Part shown: positions 17,844-26,541 of the stretch, one piece after another
Position numbering within the stretch: the stretch's first letter is position 1
How the letters are laid out: every line of letters starts with the position of its first letter
DNA from: Opitutales bacterium UBA2995
GTDB taxonomy: Bacteria > Verrucomicrobiota > Verrucomicrobiia > Opitutales > UBA2995
Assembly (NCBI GenBank): GCA_002346535.1
Contig: DDZZ01000055.1
Span: 1 to 36,585, forward strand
Length of the DNA stretch: 36,585 bases
Direction: 5' to 3'
Notes under the pieces: model-generated
Told to the model about the DNA's origin: nothing
Seen by the model: only the letters and a program-made list of their open reading frames with translations
Database searches by the model: none
Position numbers and translations under genes: made by a program

Positions 17844-18986
17844 TCAGATTTCATAGATACTGTAGATGACGGCAAAAATCGAATTCGCCACGATAATAAA
17901 CAATAACGAGGTGACCACGGCTGATGTGGTTGCCCGACCCACTCCCGTCGAACTACTGTCACAGTTCATTCCCCGCAAACATCCGGCATAGGCGATTATT
18001 ACTCCAAAAACGCTGGATTTGATAAGTCCGAAAAGGATGTCCGTAGCATCGATATTGAGGAAAGTTTCCTTCACGTAGGTTTGGACGGGCATATTCAACT
18101 TAACCTTGGATACCAACATTCCACCAATGATGCCAAGTGCATTAGAATAAATGACAACCAGGGGCGTCATTATGGACAATCCAATTACTCGGGGCAAAAC
18201 TAGGTAATCGAGCGGCGATACTCCCAGGGTGCGGAGCGCGTCTATTTCTTCGGCCACTTTCATAGATCCAATGGTAGAGGCAAAAGCAGCTCCGGTCCGA
18301 CCTGCTAGGACAATACCGGTCATAATCGGTCCCATTTCCCGAACCATTGCCAAAGCGACAAATGCCGGTGTGAAGAATTCCGATCCAAAATCTCCCAGTA
18401 GATCGGCCGCCTGAAAGGCCAGTGTTACTCCCACCAAAAAACTGATAAGTCCAACGATCGGGAGTGCCATCGGTCCCGAATCCTGCATTGCACGGAAACA
18501 ATCCACCCAACGCATCCTTGCTTTTCCGACAAGAAGGCGAAGAAAAGAGAGCAGAATCTCACCCACAAAATTGGCAAATACGCTACCGTCTCGAAAAATG
18601 CGAATGCTGTGTTTACCTACTTCCTCAGCAAAGCCGGGATGCCCTTCCGGGTCTTTCACCTCCACCCTCGAATCGACCACTCTTTGAGTCTGCAGCATCA
18701 TGCGGCCCAGCCCATCGGGCAGGCAGTCGCAGTTGAAAGTCATCGACCTCCCATCTGCCCAAACCTTGGCCTGATTCAGGAAAAAGAGCAAAGAGGAATC
18801 CCATTCCTCAAGTCCCCTGGCTTCCAACATCAACTCAGATATATCCGCCCGGATGTCCCCTTTTTTAACAAATTCCTGGAAGGAAGGAGCATTGCGATCC
18901 ATTTCCCATACACCCATCAAACGTATCACGAGAATGTCTCCATTCTCTTCTAGCTCTAACTGGCTGGTGCATGGATAGTTGGACAT
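17844..18986 (-). CDS. MlaE-type permease with N-terminal STAS domain
   Basis: 380 residues from the ATG at 18986; the frame continues 29 codons upstream, but that extension overlaps the start of the divergent HAD gene and reads unlike the family. Residues about 1-110 form a STAS-like domain (DILVIRLMGVWEMDR, LMLEARGLEEWDSSLLFFL), the MlaB function fused to the permease. The C-terminal MlaE domain (about 140-380) has several membrane helices and the signatures GPMALPIVGLISFLVGVTLA, REMGPIMTGIVLAGRTGAAF, SMKVAEEIDALRTLGVSPLD and LPRVIGLSIMTPLVV. It forms the membrane channel for the MlaF and MlaD partners encoded downstream. First gene of the operon. Confidence 0.93.
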   Translation of the reverse strand: MSNYPCTSQLELEENGDILVIRLMGVWEMDRNAPSFQEFVKKGDIRADISELMLEARGLEEWDSSLLFFLNQAKVWADGRSMTFNCDCLPDGLGRMMLQTQRVVDSRVEVKDPEGHPGFAEEVGKHSIRIFRDGSVFANFVGEILLSFLRLLVGKARMRWVDCFRAMQDSGPMALPIVGLISFLVGVTLAFQAADLLGDFGSEFFTPAFVALAMVREMGPIMTGIVLAGRTGAAFASTIGSMKVAEEIDALRTLGVSPLDYLVLPRVIGLSIMTPLVVIYSNALGIIGGMLVSKVKLNMPVQTYVKETFLNIDATDILFGLIKSSVFGVIIAYAGCLRGMNCDSSSTGVGRATTSAVVTSLLFIIVANSIFAVIYSIYEI

Positions 18987-19067
18987 GAAAGCGGATAGAA
19001 AAGGATGAAAACGAACGCCAATTCGTTTGATTTTCGGCAAACAATAAGCAAACACTCCTGCATAGTA

Positions 19068-19727
19068 ATGCAAAGCCTATTATTCGATCTCGATGGTACC
19101 CTGCTCGATCACTTTATCTGCCTGGCTCGGTGTTATGAGCACGTGTTGGGCGAATTAGAACAGCCTATCCCGTCCCGGGAAGAAATCCGCCGCGCCGTCG
19201 GTGGTTCGGTGGAGTTGACGATGGCAAACTTCGTCCCTTCGGAAATACATACTGATGCTTGTGAGCGGTGGAAAAAACACCTGACATCGATCGTCACCGA
19301 AAATGCCTACCTGATGCCCGGCGCATTGCCTCTCATTCAGGAGCTAAAGAATCAAGGCCGCCAACTCGCTATATTTACCAATAAAGTCGGGGAACAATCC
19401 CGCGTACTCTGCGACCACCTTGAAATCTCACAATACATGGACACGGTGATTGGCACCGACGATACGCCCTATCGAAAACCTCACAAAGAATTTTCCGAAC
19501 ATGTACTCAGGGCCCTTCGGGCAAATCCAAATAACACCGCATTGATTGGGGACAGTCCTTACGACATTCAGGCAGCTCACGCGGTGAACATCCCAGCCTA
19601 TTGTGTAACGACCGGAACTCACACCGAAGCCGAGCTCCAAGCAGCGGATGCCGACGGCATATTTCCAGATCTGCCCGCATTGGGGAAAGCCCTGTTCGGG
19701 TTCGAACTACTAACAGAAATCGCGTAG
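19068..19727 (+). CDS. HAD-superfamily phosphatase (phosphoglycolate phosphatase-like)
   Basis: 219 residues from ATG 19068, which starts right at the catalytic motif, as usual in the family; an upstream ATG at 19005 adds 21 residues with no homologous look and would overlap the divergent permease gene leader. Motif I is DLDGTL (D8 nucleophile, D10 acid/base), motif II is in LAIFTNK, motif III is KPH (K in YRKPHKEF) and motif IV is GDSPYDIQAA. A helical cap domain lies between motifs I and II, so this is subclass IA, with phosphoglycolate phosphatase (Gph) the most likely activity. Substrate preference cannot be settled from sequence. RecD2 starts 75 bases downstream. Confidence 0.88.
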   Translation: MQSLLFDLDGTLLDHFICLARCYEHVLGELEQPIPSREEIRRAVGGSVELTMANFVPSEIHTDACERWKKHLTSIVTENAYLMPGALPLIQELKNQGRQLAIFTNKVGEQSRVLCDHLEISQYMDTVIGTDDTPYRKPHKEFSEHVLRALRANPNNTALIGDSPYDIQAAHAVNIPAYCVTTGTHTEAELQAADADGIFPDLPALGKALFGFELLTEIA

Positions 19728-19802
19728 ACGCTTTCGGCGAGGAATTCCCCGGCAAGGAGGATTTTCCTTCCGCCCGGTGAAATCTGTCTCCAGCCTTGAA
19801 CG

Positions 19803-21983
19803 ATGCCGACAACCATGCGTGGAGTCCTTGAAAGGATCGTGTTCTCCAATGAAGAAAACCATTTCCTAATCGGGGAACTACGTCCCGACGAAAAAAGTAC
19901 GACCATCACCATTACTGGAACTCTACCCAGCGTACAATGTGGCGAAACCTTGGAGATCGAAGGCGATTGGGTGATCAATCCGAAATATGGAAATCAATTT
20001 AAAATCAGCACCTTTAAATCCACCTTGCCATCCTCTGTCCATGGAATCCGTAAATATTTGGGGAGCGGATTGATTCCGGGTATCGGCAAGCATTTTGCCA
20101 ACAAAATAGTAGACCACTTCGGCGAGGAAACTCTGCAGGTCATCTCTCAAGAAAGCGCCCGGCTAAAAGAAATTTCCGGTATTGGTGCTGGCCGTGCCAA
20201 ATCCATAAAAGCCGCATGGGAGGAACAACAAGCCGTAAGGGAGGTTATGCTGTTTTTGCAAACATACGGGGTATCGGCCGCCCGGTGTGTCCGCCTCGTG
20301 AAGCGGTATGGAAATGAGACCAAAACCATTTTGCTAAATGAGCCCTACCGGGTCGCTCGTGAAATCGACGGCATTGGATTCAAAACAGCCGACCAGATTG
20401 CTCTCAACCTGGGATTTGGAAATGAAAGCCCCAAAAGACTCGATGCCGGGTTGCTTTTCAGTTTGGAAGACTTGGAGACCGAAGGACATACCTGCGCGCC
20501 CCGCAAATTATGGATTGAGCATGCCAGCGAGCTGCTCGACACCACTCCGAAAAAAATTGAACCCCGGATCGGGCATTTGATCGAAACCAAAGAGGTTGTT
20601 CCACTCGACGCGGCTCACCGAATCCAACTTCCCAACTCATTCAGGGCAGAAACCACCATAGCAGAAGTTGTTAGCAGTGTGCTGCAAGCTAAATCGGGTC
20701 TACCGCCAATCAAAGCAGAAGCAGCCATCGACTGGGCCCAGAACAAGGCCAGCTTCGGATTTGCTGAACAACAATCGGAGGCCATTCGCAACAGCCTCGG
20801 CCAGAAAGTCTCTATCATCACCGGCGGTCCTGGAACCGGAAAGACGACTATCCTTCGGGCACTTGTGCAGATACTCTCAGCAAAAAATGTTAATATCGTT
20901 CTCGCGGCTCCGACAGGTCGGGCAGCTCAGAGAATGACCGAAGCTACCGGTGGGTTTGCGCAAACTATTCATCGCCTCCTTAAATTCGAACCCCACAAGG
21001 GTAATTTCGCCCATAACCAATCCAACCCACTCAAAACGGGATTCCTTATTATCGATGAATCGAGCATGTTAGACGCCCGTCTGGCTGCTTCCTTATTACG
21101 AGCCGTTCCTCAAAACGCTCACATTGTCCTCGTCGGGGATGTTAATCAATTGCCTTCAGTGGGCGCCGGCAACGTCCTTAAGGACCTGATAGAATCAAAG
21201 TTGGTTCAAGTCACCAGGCTACAAAAAGTGTTCCGGCAAAGCGAGGAAAGCTCGATTATCACAACGGCTTACAACGTATTAAACGGAGCCAAAGAGACTC
21301 CCTACCTGCTAGAAAGTACGGCCGAGCTGGAAGCCCAATACGACCTACAATTTATAAAGGCTGCGGAACCCGAGGAATGCCTTCGCATTGTCAAATATCT
21401 TTGCAAGCAGTTCATACCATCCACACTGCGTAAAGATCCGTTACGTGAGACCCAAGTGCTCGCCCCCATGCATCGAGGGACATCTGGTATCAGTAATCTG
21501 AATACGATTCTTCAGAGCACGCTCAACTCGCAAAAAAAAGGATTCAGCTTTGGAACCCAAAAATATTGTGTAGGCGATAAGATAATTCAAAACCGTAACA
21601 ACTACGATCTCAGCATTTACAACGGCGACATTGGAACGATTCAGTCCATCGACTTTGAAAATGGAACCTTGAAAATCCAGTTCGATGCCGAGTTGGTTGA
21701 GATGACACGTTCTAACCTGCTGGACGTCAGCCTGGCCTACGCCATAAGCGTCCACAAATCACAAGGTTCGGAATACCCAATCGTAATCATACCTCTACTA
21801 AAACAGCACTTCATGATGCTGCAAAGAAACTTACTTTATACAGCCCTCACCCGCGGCAAACATAAGATTTTTATCGTGGGAGATCCAATTGCCTATTTTA
21901 TGGCGGTTAAAAATGCGGACCCTGCGAAACGCTTTACCGATATCAAAGAAAAGCTTGCTGAAACGTTAGAGCCGATCTCCTAA
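19803..21983 (+). CDS. recD2: RecD2-type (RecD-like) SF1B DNA helicase
   Basis: 726 residues, ATG at 19803, usual RecD2 length. The N-terminal OB-like region (about 1-80) contains FSNEENHFLIGELRP and the extended N-terminal part carries helix-hairpin-helix repeats (GSGLIPGIGKHFANKIVDHF at about 80-100, ISGIGAGRAKSIKAAWEEQ, then REIDGIGFKTADQIAL). The helicase core has Walker A GGPGTGKTT (341-349), Walker B with DE at 418-419 (LIIDESSMLD), GDVNQLPSVGAGNVL, QVTRLQKVFRQ, and the C-terminal motif VHKSQGSEYPIVIIPL with YTALTRGK. RecD2 is a 5'-3' helicase acting in DNA repair, found where RecBCD is absent. Confidence 0.95.
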   Translation: MPTTMRGVLERIVFSNEENHFLIGELRPDEKSTTITITGTLPSVQCGETLEIEGDWVINPKYGNQFKISTFKSTLPSSVHGIRKYLGSGLIPGIGKHFANKIVDHFGEETLQVISQESARLKEISGIGAGRAKSIKAAWEEQQAVREVMLFLQTYGVSAARCVRLVKRYGNETKTILLNEPYRVAREIDGIGFKTADQIALNLGFGNESPKRLDAGLLFSLEDLETEGHTCAPRKLWIEHASELLDTTPKKIEPRIGHLIETKEVVPLDAAHRIQLPNSFRAETTIAEVVSSVLQAKSGLPPIKAEAAIDWAQNKASFGFAEQQSEAIRNSLGQKVSIITGGPGTGKTTILRALVQILSAKNVNIVLAAPTGRAAQRMTEATGGFAQTIHRLLKFEPHKGNFAHNQSNPLKTGFLIIDESSMLDARLAASLLRAVPQNAHIVLVGDVNQLPSVGAGNVLKDLIESKLVQVTRLQKVFRQSEESSIITTAYNVLNGAKETPYLLESTAELEAQYDLQFIKAAEPEECLRIVKYLCKQFIPSTLRKDPLRETQVLAPMHRGTSGISNLNTILQSTLNSQKKGFSFGTQKYCVGDKIIQNRNNYDLSIYNGDIGTIQSIDFENGTLKIQFDAELVEMTRSNLLDVSLAYAISVHKSQGSEYPIVIIPLLKQHFMMLQRNLLYTALTRGKHKIFIVGDPIAYFMAVKNADPAKRFTDIKEKLAETLEPIS

Positions 21984-22053
21984 AAGAGAATCCGGTCTAC
22001 CGATCCCATCCGAGAAAATCTGTCTTTATTCTGGAGAAAAATGTTCAAATTAC

Positions 22054-22107
22054 TTGGCAAACGAAAATTGGACACCTAAACTTTATGGTCCAATTTGCTT
22101 TGTCAAA
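22054..22107. promoter_or_regulatory. Inverted repeat upstream of the EF-G paralogue
   Basis: The arm at 22054-22073 is nearly complementary to the arm at 22088-22107. The inner nine bases, aaattggac at 22065-22073 and gtccaattt at 22088-22096, pair perfectly around a 14-nt loop, and the outer parts pair with small mismatches. It lies 46-99 bases before the EF-G-like ATG and no U-tract follows it. It could be an operator or a 5' leader hairpin, or end the recD2 transcript. Confidence 0.4.
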
Positions 22108-22152
22108 AAGACATAAGCATCAATCAGTCTATTCGAAACCGAAATTATATAT

Positions 22153-24213
22153 ATGAGTTATACCGCTGAACACATACGGAATTTTGCTGTTGTGGGTCAC
22201 CAGGGCGCGGGGAAAACCATCTTGTCTGAGGCAATGCTCGCGACAGCGGGCGCCATTAAACGAATGGGTTCCATCGAGGCCGGTAACACCGTGAGTGATT
22301 ATCATCCCAGTGAAAAGGAGCGACAGATGTCAGTGCACGCGTCGCTCCTTAATTGTACCTGGATGGAAAATAAATTTAATATCATCGATACCCCCGGTTA
22401 TTTTGATTTTATCAGCGAAGGCTTGGGAGCTCTGCGAGTTGGAGATTTTGCTCTGGTGGTCATCGACGCCATGGACGGCCCGCAATTGGGAACTGACCAA
22501 GTATGGGAATACGCTAAGCGATACGATATACCCAAGATGATCGTTATCAACGGTTGCGATAAGGAAAACGTCGACTTCGATTCGGTTTTTGCAACCGTGC
22601 AAGATCATTTCGGAAACAATGTGTTTCCCATGACCCTACCCCTAAATCCGGGTCCCGGCTTCACCCAGATACTTGATGTCCTCCGGTCAGAAGAAATATA
22701 CTACAACTCAAATGGGTCCGGAAAATTCAGTGAAAAAGCCGCGGAAGGCGAGAACGCTGAACGTGTAGAAGAGTTGCATAGCCAACTAGTGGAATTTGTA
22801 GCCGAAGCCGACGATTCTTTGCTCGAACGCTTTTTCGAGGAAGGCAATCTGAGCGAAGAGGAGTTGAGAGGCGGTATCCACAAAGCCATTCAGGAAGGAG
22901 TTTTTGTACCCGCATACGTTACTTCAGCAAACCTCAATGTCGGTATCAGCCGCCTGATGGACATGATTTCGAAATACGGTAGCTCGCCGGTGGACCGCAA
23001 GGAAGTTCCCGTGGAAGACAACGGAACCAAGGATGCTACCATCGATCTGGATGACAAATCACCCAGTTGTTATATTTGGAAAACGATCAGCGAGCCGCAC
23101 GTTGGGGAACTTTCATTTTGTCGCATGTATTCCGGCAGTATTAAACCCGGAATTGAAATGCATAACACAAACCGCAATGTGAACGAAAAAATCGGTCAAA
23201 TTTTTACATTACAAGGACACGATCGGGAATCGATTGATATCATTGGTCCGGGAGACATTGGCGTCATGGCCAAACTTCGCGATACGCATACGGGAAATAC
23301 CCTGACAAGTCCGGACCGCAAAATCAAACTGCCTAAAGTTACCTACCCCAAACCCAATATTCATGCCACACTCGTGGTCGCAAATCGGGGGGATGAGGAA
23401 AAATTGGCCGAAGGATTAAATGTACTGCACGAGGAGGATCCGACCTTTCTGTACGATCACAATCAAGAGACCAATGAGTTGGTACTCAGCGGACAAGGCG
23501 AACTCCACCTCGACGTTATCAAGAGCCGGTTGAAAAACCGCTTTAAGGTGGAAATAAACCTCGTTCAACCACGCGTGGCTTTCAGAGAAACTATTCGCAA
23601 ACCTGCCGAATCCAAATACCGCCACAAAAAGCAATCCGGAGGTGCCGGACAATTCGCCGAAGTCTGGATGCGCATCAAACCCGGGGTGCGGGATAGCGGA
23701 ATAGACTTCAAGGAATCCCTGGTTGGTCAAAATGTGGACCGGGTATTTGTTCCATCGGTTGAAAAAGGCATCAATGCTGCGGTGAAAGAAGGTATCTTGG
23801 CAGGTTACTTTGTGACGGACCTGGCCATTGATTTCTACGACGGAAAAATGCACCCCGTTGATTCCAAGGATATCGCTTTCCAAATAGCTGGGAAAGAGGC
23901 CTTCCGTGAAGCTTTCAGGGCAGCTCAACCCTGTTTGTTGGAACCCATCATGCAATTGGAGATCCGGGTGCCCGAAGCCTACGTAGGCGATGTCATGGGA
24001 GACCTTTCCAGTATTCGAGGGCGCATTCAGGGAATTGAAGTGGAAGGGAAATACCAGGTGGTGAAAGCCCAAGCTCCCGAAATGGAGCTTTACCGTTATG
24101 CCACAAAATTGCGTTCCATGACAGGAGGCAGTGGTGTTCATTCCGAAGAGTTCTCCCACTACGAATATGCTCCGCCTGACGTGGAGGCCAAGGTTGTCGC
24201 GGCTTCCAATTAA
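22153..24213 (+). CDS. EF-G paralogue (translational GTPase)
   Basis: 686 residues, ATG at 22153. It has EF-G domain order: GTPase domain (G1 GHQGAGKT at 15-22, G3 DTPG at 79-82), domain II (about 300-380), domain III with ELVLSGQGELHLDVIKSRL, domain IV and V (RGRIQGIEVEGKYQVVKAQAPEMELYRYATKLRSMTGG). G1 reads GHQGAGKT rather than GHVDHGKT or GHIDAGKT and the switch I is short, as in the EF-G2-type paralogues rather than the essential FusA. The G4 motif is NGCD (133-136) instead of NKxD. No ribosomal protein genes adjoin it, which also argues against canonical fusA. Its role, perhaps specialised translocation or ribosome recycling, is not known here. Confidence 0.9.
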   Translation: MSYTAEHIRNFAVVGHQGAGKTILSEAMLATAGAIKRMGSIEAGNTVSDYHPSEKERQMSVHASLLNCTWMENKFNIIDTPGYFDFISEGLGALRVGDFALVVIDAMDGPQLGTDQVWEYAKRYDIPKMIVINGCDKENVDFDSVFATVQDHFGNNVFPMTLPLNPGPGFTQILDVLRSEEIYYNSNGSGKFSEKAAEGENAERVEELHSQLVEFVAEADDSLLERFFEEGNLSEEELRGGIHKAIQEGVFVPAYVTSANLNVGISRLMDMISKYGSSPVDRKEVPVEDNGTKDATIDLDDKSPSCYIWKTISEPHVGELSFCRMYSGSIKPGIEMHNTNRNVNEKIGQIFTLQGHDRESIDIIGPGDIGVMAKLRDTHTGNTLTSPDRKIKLPKVTYPKPNIHATLVVANRGDEEKLAEGLNVLHEEDPTFLYDHNQETNELVLSGQGELHLDVIKSRLKNRFKVEINLVQPRVAFRETIRKPAESKYRHKKQSGGAGQFAEVWMRIKPGVRDSGIDFKESLVGQNVDRVFVPSVEKGINAAVKEGILAGYFVTDLAIDFYDGKMHPVDSKDIAFQIAGKEAFREAFRAAQPCLLEPIMQLEIRVPEAYVGDVMGDLSSIRGRIQGIEVEGKYQVVKAQAPEMELYRYATKLRSMTGGSGVHSEEFSHYEYAPPDVEAKVVAASN

Positions 24214-24247
24214 GTCAAATTGGCGATATTAGCCGCATTTTTAAAAT

Positions 24248-24282
24248 AAGTTCCTGTTTCACTGCGATTCGGGAACTTTTTT
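24248..24282 (+). terminator. Intrinsic terminator after the EF-G paralogue
   Basis: aagttcc at 24248-24254 pairs with ggaactt at 24272-24278 across a 17-nt loop, and the 3' arm runs into six T residues (24277-24282). It lies 35 bases beyond the EF-G-like stop codon. The long loop makes it moderate rather than strong. Confidence 0.6.
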
Positions 24283-24370
24283 ATATCAGGATAAAAGCCT
24301 ACTTGACTTTACATTTCAGGAGGTGATTAGTAAGCGATCCTATTTGGGAATGAGTCTCAACAACAGATAT

Positions 24371-24389
24371 AATTAGGCTATTTCTAATT
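24371..24389. promoter_or_regulatory. Candidate operator in front of the AraC gene
   Basis: aattag at 24371-24376 and ctaatt at 24384-24389 form a perfect 6-bp inverted repeat with a 7-base spacer, ending nine bases before the regulator ATG at 24399. The surrounding DNA is AT-rich. Its position would suit autoregulation or a promoter-proximal site, but nothing in sequence ties it to a particular protein. Confidence 0.3.
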
Positions 24390-24398
24390 AAGATTACT

Positions 24399-25301
24399 AT
24401 GCGCACCGCACAAAAGACTCCCGTAGATCGATCTGGCAAAATTGAAGAGCCTGGATCCAGGGGTTCACTCAGTTCGATGGACGATTCACTCAATGCATTC
24501 TGGTTGTCGCCCGAATCTACCAAGTTCCCCTGGCAATATGACTCATTTCTACAATTTGCCTTTGTTTTAGAAGGTGAAATCAACTTTTTCCTACCGGACA
24601 AAGGTAAGCAAACCGCCCAAGCCGGGATTTGGCTGGCGGTGTCATTGGATGGCTGGACGGCTAACTGCAGAATCAGCCCCGGTACCAGGTTTCTGGTCAT
24701 GGAGTGTGCCCAAGAGCTTTGGGAACAAATTGTTACCAAGGAGAATAAACTCCAAAACTCGCAAAAGGCTTGCATCACCTGTTCTCAAAGAAATGAAGCC
24801 GTATTTTTTATGAACCACATGAACCATCCAATGTATGAGGTCCTTCTAGATCTTGCTGCATTAGACGGGAACCGCATTTCCGATCAACTTCGCATGCAGT
24901 CAAAAGCGTTGGAACTTTTGGCCCAGATTTCAGAATCGACAGGTGTCACGGATTCACCGATCCCTGAGCCCTGTTTTCGGAATGATGAAGAGGAGGCTCT
25001 AAAAGCGGCCGCCACCTATTTGGTACAAAACTTGGATGCCGATCATTCCTTGGCCGAAATTAGCAAAAAGGTCCACCTCAACGAATTTAAACTGAAAAAA
25101 GGATTCAAGAAATACTTCAATACAACTGTGTTCGGATACCTGAGACAAAAAAGGATGGAACAGGCGCGAGACCTGTTAACGCAGAACCAGGGAACAGTAT
25201 TGGAAACGGCCCAAGCGGTGGGTTATTCAAATCCAAGCCACTTTACGAGGGCGTTCAGAAACGCTTTTGGAATAAATCCCAAGCAGCTGGTTATTCGGTG
25301 A
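24399..25301 (+). CDS. AraC-family transcriptional regulator
   Basis: 300 residues, ATG at 24399. The C-terminal AraC DNA-binding domain (about 205-300) has both helix-turn-helix motifs: SLAEISKKVHLNEFKLKKGF and TVLETAQAVGYSNPSHFTRAF, ending in FGINPKQL. The N-terminal half has a cupin-like stretch (FVLEGEINFFLPDKGKQTAQ) and a pattern similar to the PchR branch, which senses iron-siderophore ligands; the ligand here is unknown. The gene converges on the hydroxy-acid oxidase and their 3' ends overlap by 11 bases, so it is not in an operon with it. A short perfect inverted repeat lies just upstream. Confidence 0.92.
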   Translation: MRTAQKTPVDRSGKIEEPGSRGSLSSMDDSLNAFWLSPESTKFPWQYDSFLQFAFVLEGEINFFLPDKGKQTAQAGIWLAVSLDGWTANCRISPGTRFLVMECAQELWEQIVTKENKLQNSQKACITCSQRNEAVFFMNHMNHPMYEVLLDLAALDGNRISDQLRMQSKALELLAQISESTGVTDSPIPEPCFRNDEEEALKAAATYLVQNLDADHSLAEISKKVHLNEFKLKKGFKKYFNTTVFGYLRQKRMEQARDLLTQNQGTVLETAQAVGYSNPSHFTRAFRNAFGINPKQLVIR

Positions 25302-26442
25302 TCAGATGCTTTGGAAAATCCTCCACCCGTTCGCAAGCTACCTGTTCCATGACTTGTTGAAGCTGACGTTTCAGCATGGTGATCGTGTGATCTCCACCTC
25401 CTTTGCCGAGTGCACCCACTCCATACATGAAAGAGCGGCCCAAAAAAGTAAACTTGGCTCCACTGGCCAACGCTGCAGCAATATCCGGCCCGGATCGGAT
25501 TCCACTGTCCATCATCACCGTCGTCCGATCACCGAAACGTTTAGCGAGCTCAGTCAAAGGCTTGATGGTGGACTGCCCTCGATCGAGCTGACGCCCCCCA
25601 TGGTTGGATACAATAAATCCATCGACTCCTAAGTTGAGCACCTTTTCGGCATCCTCCTCAGTTACAATCCCCTTAACAACCAGCTTTCCTTTCCAGTAGT
25701 CACGAATCGATTTTATTTTGTCCTCAGTCAGACGACCCGAAAAAGTTTTGTTCATGAATAGACCGAGATGTTTCATGCTGAGGCCTTTTGGGATGTAGGG
25801 TTTCATGGTCATGAACTGAGGAGCACCTGCGGCTAATTGCGAAAACGACCAGGTAGGATGCATGATCATTTGAAAGATGTTCCGCATACTCATCCGTGGT
25901 GGGATTGAAAGCCCGTTGCGAATCTCCCTAGGCCTATACGACAAGGTGGGAGTATCTGCCAATATGACGAGGCACTGACAGCCAGCCGCCATTGCCCGGT
26001 CCAAAATATTATTTCGAAGCTCCTCATCCGCAGGATTGTATAGTTGGAACCAGAAATTTCCCTCTGTTATTTTCCCCACAGTTTCAATACTGGCAGTGGC
26101 CACCGTACTAACGATAAATGGAATGCCATTATCAACGGCTGCCTTGGCTAATATTTCGGTGGCTTTGGGCCACATCAATCCTTGTAAGCCAATAGGTGAA
26201 ACTCCGAAAGGTGCCGTATACTTTTTGCCAAACAGTTCGGTCTCCAAATTGCTTCCAGCATAATCTCGAATGTAATACGGACGTAATTGGATTTCCCGGA
26301 TCTCATCTCTATTCCTTCTTAGGTTGAGATCCGAAAAGCAACCTGCGTCCAAATAATCGAAAGCAAAGCCCGGCATTCTCTTCTGGGCCCTTGTGCGCAG
26401 GTGCTGAACAGTCGGATATTCAGAATTTAAAGCTTCGGCCAT
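25291..26442 (-). CDS. FMN-dependent alpha-hydroxy-acid oxidase/dehydrogenase (LldD-like)
   Basis: 383 residues, ATG at 26442, usual family length. TIM-barrel flavoenzyme that oxidises L-2-hydroxy acids such as L-lactate or glycolate. Signatures: an N-terminal AFDYLDAGCFSDLNLRRNRD segment, FGVSPIGLQGLMWP, STVATASIETV, FWFQLYNP, LVILADTPTLSYRPREIRNG, KLVVKGIVTEEDA with the FMN-contacting lysine, the active-site SNHGGRQLD (catalytic histidine and arginine) and MMDSGIRSGPDIAAALASGA followed by FLGRSFMYG. The active-site residues are present. It could be L-lactate dehydrogenase (LldD) or a glycolate/mandelate relative; sequence alone does not decide. It is convergent with the AraC gene and follows the dead exporter gene on the same strand. 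Confidence 0.9.
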   Translation of the reverse strand: MAEALNSEYPTVQHLRTRAQKRMPGFAFDYLDAGCFSDLNLRRNRDEIREIQLRPYYIRDYAGSNLETELFGKKYTAPFGVSPIGLQGLMWPKATEILAKAAVDNGIPFIVSTVATASIETVGKITEGNFWFQLYNPADEELRNNILDRAMAAGCQCLVILADTPTLSYRPREIRNGLSIPPRMSMRNIFQMIMHPTWSFSQLAAGAPQFMTMKPYIPKGLSMKHLGLFMNKTFSGRLTEDKIKSIRDYWKGKLVVKGIVTEEDAEKVLNLGVDGFIVSNHGGRQLDRGQSTIKPLTELAKRFGDRTTVMMDSGIRSGPDIAAALASGAKFTFLGRSFMYGVGALGKGGGDHTITMLKRQLQQVMEQVACERVEDFPKHLITE

Positions 26443-26541
26443 TGAGACATATCAAGACGATTCTCCGGTTCAGGTCAATTTCAGGATGCACAGGCGGCAA
26501 AGAAGTCAGGGTGCATGAGGCAATTGACAGATTTACCCGCA

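Noticed and set aside
19005..19067. Longer N-terminus for the HAD phosphatase from ATG 19005
   Set aside because: The extra 21 residues are unlike the family, which begins a few residues before the DxD motif, and they would run into the divergent permease leader.
18987..19073. Longer N-terminus for the MlaE-type permease
   Set aside because: The STAS domain starts shortly after the ATG at 18986; the extension overlaps the promoter region of the divergent gene.
23416..24159. 247-residue minus-strand frame inside the EF-G paralogue
   Set aside because: It lies wholly within a strongly supported plus-strand gene and shows no domain of its own.
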